The translations under genes and the position numbers were made by a program. Positions 53,215 to 62,788 of a DNA stretch of 64,000 bases are shown here, piece after piece; the first letter of the stretch is position 1, and each line of letters begins with the position of its first letter. Location: positions 4,093,389-4,157,388 of the forward strand of contig NZ_CP044205.1 of NCBI RefSeq assembly GCF_009498235.1, read 5' to 3'. The notes under the pieces were generated by a model. It ran no database searches. It had not been told where the DNA came from and saw only the letters and a program-made list of their open reading frames with translations. The stretch comes from Candidatus Methylospira mobilis (GTDB lineage: Bacteria > Pseudomonadota > Gammaproteobacteria > Methylococcales > Methylococcaceae).

Positions 53215-53718
53215 TTATGATTGGCGCATGCGATCGCGCAGTAACTTCAATGCCTTGCCGATATGTGTTTCCACAGTGCGTGGAGAAATGCCCAGTTGCC
53301 TGGCGATCTCCGCATGACTGAGGTGTTGCACCTTATGAAGCAGAAATACCCGCCGGCATTGCGCCGGCAGCTCGGAAATCAACTGTTCGAGGCGATCCAG
53401 TTCCTGGCCCGTTTCCGCGATTTTCTCGGGCGAAGGTTTCGGGCAGACCAAATCCTCTTCCAAAGGTTCGATATGATTCCATGATGAAACGGCGGCCCGT
53501 CTTCCGTGATCGGTCGCCAGGTTGCAGGCAATACGGAATAAATACGCGCGTAAATTACCGATTTCCGAAGCGGGGTCCTGTTGAAGAACCCGTAAATAGG
53601 TTTCCTGCATCAGGTCTTCCGCCGTATGGCTGCAACCTAGACGGCGTTTAAGCAACTGCAGCAAGGGTTTTTGGATGTCAAGAAAAGTCGATTCAATCAG
53701 CGCAATAGAGGATTTCAT
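53215..53718 (-). CDS. ECF sigma factor, FecI-like
   Basis: 167 residues. Sigma region 2 (HTAEDLMQETYLRVLQQDP and LRAYLFRIACNLATDHGRR, about 31-77) and region 4 (LPAQCRRVFLLHKVQHLSHA, IARQLGISPRTVETHIGKAL, about 118-157) are complete. FecI-type factors drive iron-siderophore receptor genes when released by FecR. The partner FecR gene lies downstream on the same strand, but the gap is larger than usual. The receptor target is not in the window. Confidence 0.92.
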   Translation of the reverse strand: MKSSIALIESTFLDIQKPLLQLLKRRLGCSHTAEDLMQETYLRVLQQDPASEIGNLRAYLFRIACNLATDHGRRAAVSSWNHIEPLEEDLVCPKPSPEKIAETGQELDRLEQLISELPAQCRRVFLLHKVQHLSHAEIARQLGISPRTVETHIGKALKLLRDRMRQS

Positions 53719-53973
53719 TATTGTTATTCTGTTGACATTTACGTTTCCGCCAGGGGGATGCTGCTTTCATATACTTGAGTACAGGGCCACGCATTAGCCG
53801 TGCCATAATTTTTTATTTTAAGATTCATAGTCATATTTATTTATGCAATCAAGAAAATTTAGGCATATGACACAGTGGTGTGGCATTTCACACACCTTCC
53901 CGGTATATGAAACGGCTTCAGACGTTACTGCCCGTCAATAGTTACTCAGCCGTCGCGGGCAGCTCTGCGACCA

Positions 53974-54120
53974 ATGGCGCTTCAGCGTGAAATAGCCGCG
54001 AAGTTCAATGCTGTTAGTGAAGAAGCCAAACGTCTGGAAGCCATTTACCAGCAAAAACTGACCGCCCTTGATGAACTCAAAAAATCCCTACTTCATCAGG
54101 CCTTCAGCGGTCAGCTATGA
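53974..54120 (+). pseudogene. HsdS C-terminal fragment
   Basis: 48 residues: MALQREIAAKFNAVSEEAKR, LEAIYQQKLTALDELKKS, LLHQAFSGQL. This is the conserved C-terminal helix of type I restriction specificity subunits. The frame is stopped only ~45 bases upstream of the part that aligns, and both DNA target-recognition domains are absent. A rhuM-like fragment follows 24 bases later, the usual neighbour in type I loci. Confidence 0.72.
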
Positions 54121-54143
54121 TGTCGGCATAACGGAGGTAGGTG

Positions 54144-54320
54144 ATGGAAAATATTCAAACAGAGCTGGTCATTTTTCAGGAATCGGGGCAGCCGGTTGAG
54201 GTTAGGCTGGATGCGCAGAGTGATACCGTTTGGCTGACTCAGCGGCAAATGGGTGTTTTGTTCGATACCACGCCTGAAAACATCCTGATGCACTTGAAAA
54301 ATATCTTTCAAGACGAAGAG
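54144..54320 (+). pseudogene. RhuM-family N-terminal fragment truncated by IS21
   Basis: About 59 residues: MENIQTELVIFQESGQPVEV, then DTVWLTQRQMGVLFDTTPEN, typical of the RhuM/virulence protein family often found inside type I restriction loci. The reading frame is cut at 54321 by the terminus of an IS21-type element (TGTTGTCGCTGACC). The rest of the gene is not in the window. Function unknown. Confidence 0.7.
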
Positions 54321-54502
54321 TGTTGTCGCTGACCGAAAACTGACCCATGTAGAGGTGGTTTGCTGATTCAAAAGTGACCCAGGTGTTCTACTTGCCCTGT
54401 CCAATTTTTGGGCAGGAGATAAAGGTGATCACTATGGAAATGATAGGCAAGATACGGCGGATGTATTTACGCGACAAAATGTCGCTGCATGAGATAGCAA
54501 AG
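54321..54502 (+). mobile_element. Partial IS21-family element (5' end with the first istA codons)
   Basis: Nearly identical, in inverted orientation, to the last ~180 bases of the full element ending at 62788. It includes both terminal repeats, a ribosome-binding site and codons MEMIGKIRRMYLRDKMSLHE of IstA. It breaks off at about 54502, where IS3 sequence begins. Confidence 0.8.
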
Positions 54503-55232
54503 TGATGTGTCAACACTTTTCCGGACACAAAGTTAAGCAGTTTTAAACTGCAATTCGTAGTCCACTGGCGACATATACTCGTTGGCCGAATGAAGCCGCT
54601 CCCGGTTATAAAAGACTTCAATATATTCAAATATACTCTGCTTGGCTTGCTCCCGGGTTTTGTAGTTTTCCTGATAAATCAGCTCTGTTTTGAGCGTATG
54701 AAAAAAACTTTCCGCAACGGCATTGTCCCAGCAATTCCCCTTACGGCTCATACTTTGCCGAACACCGTGTTGCTTCAATAACATCCGATGACTTTCCGAC
54801 GCGTATTGACTGCCGCGGTCGGTATGCCAGATCAGGCCTTTTTCCGGCTTACGCTTCCAAACCACCATCAAAAAGGCATCGTTGGCCAACGCAGTGCGCA
54901 TATGTTCAGCCATAGACCAGCCTACGACTTGGCTAGAATATAAGTCGATTACCACCGCTAAGTACAGCCAGCCTTCTTGCGTCGAAATATAGGTATATCA
55001 CCCACGTAAGCTTGGTTGGGCCGCTGGACGCTAAACTGGCGACCCAGAGGATTGGCTGCAACCGGCAGGTTATGCTGCGAATTTGTGGTCGCCTTGAAGC
55101 GGCGCCGGGTCTTACAGCGTAAATCGGCTTGTCGCATCAAGCGCCCAATTCTTCGGCGGCTCAGATGGATATCCCTCTTTCCCAATTCTATTTTCAGCCG
55201 TCGTGTGCCGTAGCTCCCGCGGCTTTTTTTAA
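54503..55232 (-). pseudogene. IS3-family orfB remnant, frameshifted and 5'-truncated
   Basis: The downstream part (54533-54955) is the integrase core of an IS150-like transposase: [56 protein letters not shown] and [14 protein letters not shown]; it contains the last Asp and the Glu of the DDE triad. The upstream part (54958 to about 55232) has SYGTRRLKIELGKRDIHLSR and [10 protein letters not shown] in another frame; one missing base near 54992 separates them. The N-terminus and orfA are lost at 55232, where a tRNA-like sequence begins. The left end is TGATGTGTCAACACTTTTCC. Inactive. Confidence 0.82.
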
Positions 55233-55235
55233 ATT

Positions 55236-55310
55236 TGGTCGGGACGACAGGATTTGAACCTGCTACCACCTGTCCCCCAGAAAGGTAACTTACCATTCTA
55301 TTACGTCCAG
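55236..55310 (-). tRNA. tRNA-Pro(GGG)-like gene at the island edge
   Basis: Minus strand, 75 bases with encoded CCA. Acceptor strands CTGGACG and CGTCCCG pair except for one mismatch; T8 and the T-arm GCAGG-TTCAAAT-CCTGT are good; the anticodon loop CTGGGGG places GGG at 34-36. The D-stem is poor and the anticodon stem has one mismatch, so it may be a divergent or decayed tRNA. A tyrosine integrase starts about 210 bases away, so this is a likely integration site. Confidence 0.55.
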
Positions 55311-55523
55311 CAAACACTCATACAAACTAGAAATCCCATTATAAACAGCAGTATATGGGATTGCATTTTCCAAGATTGTCCGATAACATCTTACACAAGC
55401 CGCCCAAATTGTTATCCCGAAAGTTATCCCGGAAATTGATGGTGCGGATTCAATTTAGAAATGCAATCCCTATGGGGATTTAGTGTAACGTATTTCCACT
55501 CTGAAGAATACTTGGTGCAAATC

Positions 55524-56730
55524 ATGGCAATCAACAAGCTCACCGATGTAGCCTTCCGTAAAATCAAACCGACTGACACCGAGCAGTTGCTGGCGGATGG
55601 CGGCGGGCTTTATGTGCGGGTACGATCACAATCAGAGGAGCGTGAACAAGGGTATCGACCCCGCGTTGAAGAAAGCCAATGATATTCAACGCAATCGACA
55701 GGAACAGCTTGCGGAAAAATTAAAATTGGATCAGCAAGCCGCACGCGCTACTATCAACGACCTGTTTGATCGATGGGTAAGCTTGGAGCTGTCACAACGC
55801 AAAGAATCTTCGCGTGATGAACTGGTGCGCGCTTTCAATAAGGATGTGCTTCCAGTGATCGGTAAAATGCCTGCGGACGATGTAACCAAGGCACACGTTA
55901 TGAACATACTGGATAATATATTATCCAGAGGCGCGCGCCGTCTGGCTAACCGCACATTGTCGGAGCTGCGGCAAATGTTTGGCTTTGGATATACCAGGGA
56001 CATCATTAAGACTGATCCCACACACCGGCTTAGCAAGGCCGATATAGGCGGGAAGGAAACGCAGCGCGATAGGGTTTTATCTGAGGCTGAAATCCGCTTG
56101 CTGACGATCAAGATACCGGAAGCGGGTCTTCACCCCGCCACGGAATGTGCGATTTGGATCATGCTGGCGACCGGTTGCCGCATCGGTGACTTGATGAAAG
56201 CCACATGGGATGAAATCGACCAGGAGGCACGAACATGGGTGTTCTCCCCGGAGAAAGACCAGACGCATATTAAGCGCACGCATACTGTATATTTATCCGA
56301 TTTTGCTTGGCGGCAGTTTGAGCGGCTGCGTGATTACAATGGCGGCGGACAGTGGTTATATCCGAACCGGGAAGTTACAGCGCCGGTGTGCAAGAAATCT
56401 GTTACCAAGCAGATAGGCGACCGCCAGCGGACAAAAGCGCCGTTAAGCGGACGAAGCCGGTTGGTGGATTCGCTTGTACTTCCTGGCGGCAACTGGACAC
56501 CACACGATTTGCGGCGCACCTGCGTTACCGTAATGGTGGAGCTGGGCGTGTCGGGAGACGTGGCCCATCTGTGCACTTATCACATAGAACAGGACGTCAT
56601 CAAAAGGACATACAACCGCGCCAAGCAGGTTGAAGCGCAAAAGCAGGCTTGGAAGCTATTGGGGGATCGGCTGGAGATTCTGACCAGCGGTAACATAGAT
56701 AATGTTGTTTTGCTGAGGCAGGCATCATGA
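55524..56730 (+). pseudogene. P4-like tyrosine integrase with an internal deletion
   Basis: The N-terminus MAINKLTDVAFRKIKPTDTE, then LLADGGGLYVRVRS, is the DUF4102 domain. At about 55625-55650 the frame shifts and roughly 40 residues are missing before the sequence resumes as NKGIDPALKKANDIQRNRQE. The SAM-like and catalytic domains that follow are intact: ATGCRIGDLMKATWDEID (Arg), WTPHDLRRTCVTVMVELGV (His-x-x-Arg) and VIKRTYNRAKQ (Tyr). Such enzymes insert genomic islands into tRNA genes. A restart inside (55597) would make a 377-residue protein lacking the arm-binding domain. It overlaps the next gene by 4 bases. Confidence 0.78.
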
Positions 56731-57005
56731 AGCTTGTCTACCGGCAGCATGCCATACGTCGTATGTTTGAACGCAACATCAATACCGACGATGTTACCGC
56801 CGCGTTGACAACCGGGAATGAGATAGAAAAATACCCGAATGACACCCCGTACCCAAGCTGTCTATGGCTGGGATACTCGGGTAGCAGACCGTTGCACATC
56901 GTCTTTGCGGATAACACAGAAGACGATGAGCGTATCGTAATTACAGCCTATGAGCCTGATTCGGCGCAATGGCTACCAGACTTTACAAAGAGGGCTAGGG
57001 TATGA
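56727..57005 (+). CDS. DUF4258 protein, toxin candidate of a YgiT-type pair
   Basis: 92 residues. MKLVYRQHAIRRMFERNINT is the DUF4258 opening (H-A-x-x-R-M-x-x-R), and IVFADNTEDDERIVITAYEP the closing strand pair, a small RelE/BrnT-like fold found in toxin-antitoxin modules. It overlaps the following YgiT gene by 4 bases, as toxin-antitoxin pairs usually do, and overlaps the integrase end by 4. Probably an mRNA-targeting toxin; that activity is inferred from family and context. Confidence 0.8.
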   Translation: MKLVYRQHAIRRMFERNINTDDVTAALTTGNEIEKYPNDTPYPSCLWLGYSGSRPLHIVFADNTEDDERIVITAYEPDSAQWLPDFTKRARV

Positions 57006-57232
57006 AGTGTGTAATCTGTAAGCAAGGCAACACCCGTGCAGGTACCGCAACTGTAATTCTTGAGCGTGATGGTTCGACTGTCGTCTTTCATAAAGTGCCT
57101 GCGGATGTTTGCGATAACTGCGGCGAGGCTTATCATTCCAGTGAGGTAACGGAAGCGCTTCTGCAACAGGCTGCGGCGTCGATAGCTCAGGGGGCAGAGG
57201 TTGACATCAGGCGGTATGCCGTTGCGGCGTGA
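57002..57232 (+). CDS. YgiT-type zinc-finger protein, antitoxin candidate
   Basis: 76 residues. Zinc-binding cysteine pairs are in MKCVICKQGNTRAG (C3, C6) and ADVCDNCGEAYHSSE (C38, C41), the YgiT/MqsA N-terminal domain. VILERDGSTVVFHKVPADV lies between them. It lacks the C-terminal helix-turn-helix of MqsA, like many short YgiT proteins next to DUF4258 genes. A degenerate second copy lies at 57430. Probably neutralises the DUF4258 protein. Confidence 0.82.
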   Translation: MKCVICKQGNTRAGTATVILERDGSTVVFHKVPADVCDNCGEAYHSSEVTEALLQQAAASIAQGAEVDIRRYAVAA

Positions 57233-57234
57233 CC

Positions 57235-57405
57235 ATGAAATCCGTTTACCATCCAGAAGACGACAGACTGTTAAAGTTCAACGTAAAGCCTATTGTGCGC
57301 GAAGTCTCCCGGGACTGGCATGTGAATATTGCTTATGCAGAAGATGGGGATATGTGGAAATTACTGTATTGGATTCGCAAGCAACAGGCCTTTACCCGGT
57401 TTTGA
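57235..57405 (+). pseudogene. DUF2283 small protein, copy 2, frameshifted
   Basis: Starts MKSVYHPEDDRLLKFNVKP, then EVSRDWHVNIAYAEDGD as in copy 1 at 35745, but one missing base after the GGGGAT codon pair shifts the frame, and it ends at 57405. The nucleotide sequence continues to match copy 1 (GCAAGCAACAGGCCTTTA, ACGGAGCAGCGGCG) up to 57427. Copy 1 is intact; this one has also lost two codons near its start. Confidence 0.72.
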
Positions 57406-57429
57406 CGGAGCAGCGGCGAGCGGCGTAAA

Positions 57430-57650
57430 ATGCCTAATTTGTAAGCACGACACACGCACCCAAGTACAGCAACGGTATCTTTGGAACGCGAAGGCTCGAC
57501 AATCGTATTTCATCGGGTTCCCGCCGCTGATGTTCGCGAAAACTGTGGCGAGGTACACCATTCTGCAAATATTACGAAAGTGCTTTTGCAGCAGGCGGAG
57601 ACGTCGATAGCTCAAGGCGTGGAGGTTGATGTGCGATGTGCGGCGTTTTG
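57430..57650 (+). pseudogene. Degenerate second YgiT copy
   Basis: Across two frames it reads KCLICKHDTR and, later, LEREGSTIVFHRVPA, then ENCGEVHHSANITKVLLQQA, TSIAQGVEVDVR, matching the intact YgiT gene at 57002 position by position. The ATG is lost and one indel sits near 57470. It follows the second DUF2283 copy as an imperfect tandem duplication. Confidence 0.7.
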
Positions 57651-57741
57651 CAGTGGCAGCTTGATAATTGATAGCGAAAGCTTTTGCCGTAGACAGAGGC
57701 CTTGATAACTCAGAGCATTGAAATCAAGCTGCTTTGATGAA

Positions 57742-58135
57742 TCAAAGTTCCAGACCATAAAAAACCGCCAGTTGTTTCTCTACCTCTACGCTAATACTGT
57801 GGGTGTCAGCTAATCTAAGCTGTTTGAAGTCAGCGATGTTGAAACCGAAATCTTTACTCAAATCTCCAGCGCTGCTATTGTGCAATAGAAGAAAATTGTC
57901 ATGTAATTTTTGACGTGCTTGATTTAGACCCATTAATAGACCTAGCTCGTGATACACATTTTTGTTGCCTGCTGTCAAATCGACGATCAGATAACCTGAG
58001 TCTTCGATCAACTGAAAAATCTCGCTGCTGATTGGGTACGAAAAGCCCTTGTTGAATTCGTCAATGCGGATGGACTTCAACTTCAGATCAAGTTTGTGTT
58101 TTCGATTCAAGTGATCGACGGCTGTCTCAATGGCA
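57742..58135 (-). pseudogene. TIR-like/nucleotide-binding protein, 5' end removed by IS21
   Basis: The visible ~130 codons end normally at 57742. SSEIFQLIEDSGYLIVDLTA (about 27-46 of the ATG 58110 frame) followed by NKNVYHELGLLMGLNQARQK is the core of TIR-like/nucleoside 2-deoxyribosyltransferase-related proteins; the Glu of YHELG is the expected catalytic residue. The frame is open upstream of ATG 58110 to the insertion-sequence end at 58136 (AIETAVDHLNRKHKL), so the true start is beyond it. TIR-like NADases act in anti-phage defence; that role is inferred from family and island position. Confidence 0.58.
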
Positions 58136-58313
58136 TGTTAACGCTGATTGAATAATGCCCCAGAGTGCTGATTGAATTTTGACCCAGGACCTGTTGCTGT
58201 TTTGTGTTGCAGCAACTGTGGATAAGTCTACCAGATTGTTGATTTGAAGTTTTTAGATGCGCGGGAAGTTCACGAAGTTTGGAGACCGTAGTGAACTCCC
58301 CGCGCGTGCCTGG

Positions 58314-59120
58314 TTAGAACGGCTCTTCTACTGCTGCGTTTTTGCCTCCTCTTCGTGTTTGCTCTCTCGATTTGATGCGGGCCTTCGCGGCCATGCTGCT
58401 GTGCTGAAACCGGTATGACTCATTCCCGGTTTCAACAATGTGGCAGTGATGCGTCAGCCGATCCAGCAACGCCGTCGTCATCTTGGCATCACCGAATACA
58501 CCCGACCATTCCGAGAAGCTCAGGTTCGTCGTGATGATCACACTGGTGTGCTCATACAGTTTCGAGAGCAGGTGAAACAGCAAGGCTCCTCCCGTTTGGC
58601 TGAACGGCAGATAGCCAAGCTCGTCGAGTATGAGCACATCCATGCGCATCAACGATGCGGCGATTCGCCCGGCACGGCCATCCTGTTTCTCGCGTTCGAG
58701 TGCATTGACCAGATCGACCGTCGAATAGAATCGCACCCGCTTACTCTGCGTGGTGATACCCGACACCGCGATGGCGGTCGCCAAATGCGTCTTGCCTGTC
58801 CCGGGCCCGCCGATAAGCACCACGTTCTGCGCTGTCTCGGTGAATGATAGCGTTGCCAATTGCTCTACCAGCGGCCGATCAGCCTTGGAGGCGGCGAAGT
58901 CGAATCTGGCCAGGTCGCGATGTACCGGAAACCTGGCCGCATTCAATTGGTTTCTCACTGAGCGCATGTGCCGGTCCGTTGCTTCGGCTTGCAGCAGGTG
59001 TTCGATCAGCCATTTCGACGAATCGGTCGATGCTGCCCCTTGTGCGATCAGGTCCGTCCATGCGCCGGCCATTCCATGTAGCCGCAAATCCTTGAGTTCA
59101 GCAGTGACATCACAACGCAT
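58314..59120 (-). CDS. istB: IstB helper ATPase of IS21 element A
   Basis: 268 residues from ATG 59120 ([20 protein letters not shown]). The Walker A motif is in [18 protein letters not shown] near 103-120, and Walker B in [14 protein letters not shown] near 165-178. [20 protein letters not shown] is typical of the IstB/DnaC-like family. It assists the IstA transposase in target capture. It appears intact. Confidence 0.93.
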   Translation of the reverse strand: MRCDVTAELKDLRLHGMAGAWTDLIAQGAASTDSSKWLIEHLLQAEATDRHMRSVRNQLNAARFPVHRDLARFDFAASKADRPLVEQLATLSFTETAQNVVLIGGPGTGKTHLATAIAVSGITTQSKRVRFYSTVDLVNALEREKQDGRAGRIAASLMRMDVLILDELGYLPFSQTGGALLFHLLSKLYEHTSVIITTNLSFSEWSGVFGDAKMTTALLDRLTHHCHIVETGNESYRFQHSSMAAKARIKSREQTRRGGKNAAVEEPF

Positions 59121-59229
59121 GATCAATCTCCTCCGCATTAAGTTGAGCTTCAGCTGTCAATGCCGATTTAAAATTGATACAGTTTTTGAAGAAATGCCGA
59201 TTTAAATCTGATACACCTCCCCTAATTCA

Positions 59230-61103
<1,874 letters not shown>

Positions 61104-61151
61104 GGCTGCGTTCCAAATGCAGCCGATCTTCTCAATTCGGTGTATCAGTTT

Positions 61152-62675
61152 TCAATCGGCACGCTGTATCAATTTACATCCGGCAGTGACATCAGCGTCA
61201 TGCCTCAGTTCATCATATCGGCTGGTATTGGCCAGCGGCACATCCTTGAGCTGCAAACTCGTTTCCACATTCGGTGGAAGGGGCGGCGCATTCAGCCGTC
61301 CCAGTACGTTGAGTACGTGTTCCACACTCAGCACGCCGGATTCGATGACCAGTTCCACCGCAACAATAACGGCTTCAAGCCCCGCCCGTGGTACGGCGGC
61401 CAGCACCTGCGCCATGCAGCGATCTCCGCCCGGATCGCGCATCAGCCCCTGCCTGAGCTGTCTGAGTGGTACAGGCATGTCTGCGAACGGGGCGCCATTG
61501 CGCAGCGCTCCCGGTTTGCGTTCGATCAGCGTGATGTAGTGTTGCCAGTCGTAGCGAACATGTCCGCGTTCTGTCAGGCGCTCGTGGCAGGCGACAAACG
61601 CGTCACCCGACACAACGATGACTTGATTGGGATAGAGCCGGACGCTGACCATCTTGCCCGCCAGCTCGCATGGCACGGAGTAGTGGTTGCGCTGTACATT
61701 GATCAGGCACGTGCTCGATACACGAGCCGGATTTTCAACATACCCATCAAATTGAACCGGCATGGGCATCATGTGCGCGCGCTCCTGCTCCAGCATGTCG
61801 GCTACGCTAAGCTCCTTGTACTCGGGATGGTGCAGCTCGCCCCATAATGCCCGGCAGCGATCACCCAGCCACACATTGAGTTCGACGAATGAACCGAACC
61901 GCTGGTTCTGCGCTTCCAGCCAGATGCGCCGCCGACTGTCCTGTACGTTCTTCTCGACAACGCCTTTCTCCCAGCCGGATGCCACGTTGCAGAAATCGGC
62001 ATCGAACAGGTAGTGCGCGCGCATCACGGCAAAGCGCGCATTGACCACGCGTCCCTTACCTTTGTTGACGCGATCAACGGCAGTCTTCATGTTGTCGTAA
62101 ATGCCACGGCGAGGAATGCCACCCAGCGCCGCAAAGGAGCGCGTATGGGCATCGAACAGCATCTCGTGCCCTTGGCCCGGATACGCCACCAGCCAGAATG
62201 CCCGACTGGCGCACAGCTTCAGGTGCGATACCTGTATGCGCCGGTAAATGCCTCCAATTACCAACCCTTCTTCGCTCCAGTCAAACTGGAAGGCTTCGCC
62301 AAACTCAAATTTCAACGGCACAAAGGCGTGGGGCTTCTTGCCTGAGTCAGCACGCCAGTTGCGAATGAACGCAGTCACCTGGCTGTAACCGCCCGTGTAA
62401 CCATCCGTCTTGATTTGTGCAAACAGATTTTTGGCGGTGCGCCGATTCTGTTTGGGGCGATGGGAATCCGCTTTGAGGGCTTGTTCCAGTGTGGGGTGAA
62501 ACGCGCTGAGCTTGCAGTCCGCCTTTATCCTGCGGTATTTCGGCGGTACTGCTTTCTCTTCCGCCCTTAGCCATTTGCGTATCGTGTTGCGCGATAAACT
62601 CGTGCGTCTAGCGATCTCGTGTAGCGACATCTTGTCGCGTAAATACATCCGTCGAATCTTGCCTATCATTTCCAT
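61152..62675 (-). CDS. istA: IstA transposase of IS21 element A, 3' end altered by element B
   Basis: 507 residues from ATG 62675 (MEMIGKIRRMYLRDKMSLHE); the helix-turn-helix continues IARRTSLSRNTIRKWLRAEE. DDE core motifs are FQFDWSEEGLVIGGIYRRIQ, RRGIYDNMKTAVDRVNKGKG and GVVEKNVQDSRRRIWLEAQN. The last ~13 residues (after ELRHDAD) come from the inserted element B terminus; the original tail would have read [13 protein letters not shown] before the istB start. Because the change is at the extreme end, the enzyme could still be active, but istB expression is probably uncoupled. Confidence 0.9.
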   Translation of the reverse strand: MEMIGKIRRMYLRDKMSLHEIARRTSLSRNTIRKWLRAEEKAVPPKYRRIKADCKLSAFHPTLEQALKADSHRPKQNRRTAKNLFAQIKTDGYTGGYSQVTAFIRNWRADSGKKPHAFVPLKFEFGEAFQFDWSEEGLVIGGIYRRIQVSHLKLCASRAFWLVAYPGQGHEMLFDAHTRSFAALGGIPRRGIYDNMKTAVDRVNKGKGRVVNARFAVMRAHYLFDADFCNVASGWEKGVVEKNVQDSRRRIWLEAQNQRFGSFVELNVWLGDRCRALWGELHHPEYKELSVADMLEQERAHMMPMPVQFDGYVENPARVSSTCLINVQRNHYSVPCELAGKMVSVRLYPNQVIVVSGDAFVACHERLTERGHVRYDWQHYITLIERKPGALRNGAPFADMPVPLRQLRQGLMRDPGGDRCMAQVLAAVPRAGLEAVIVAVELVIESGVLSVEHVLNVLGRLNAPPLPPNVETSLQLKDVPLANTSRYDELRHDADVTAGCKLIQRAD

Positions 62676-62788
62676 AGTGATCACCTTTATCTCCTGCCCA
62701 AAAATTGGACAGGCCAAGTAGAACACCTGGGTCACTTTTGAATCAGCAAACCACCTCTAACTGGGTCAGTTTTCGGTCAGCGACAACA

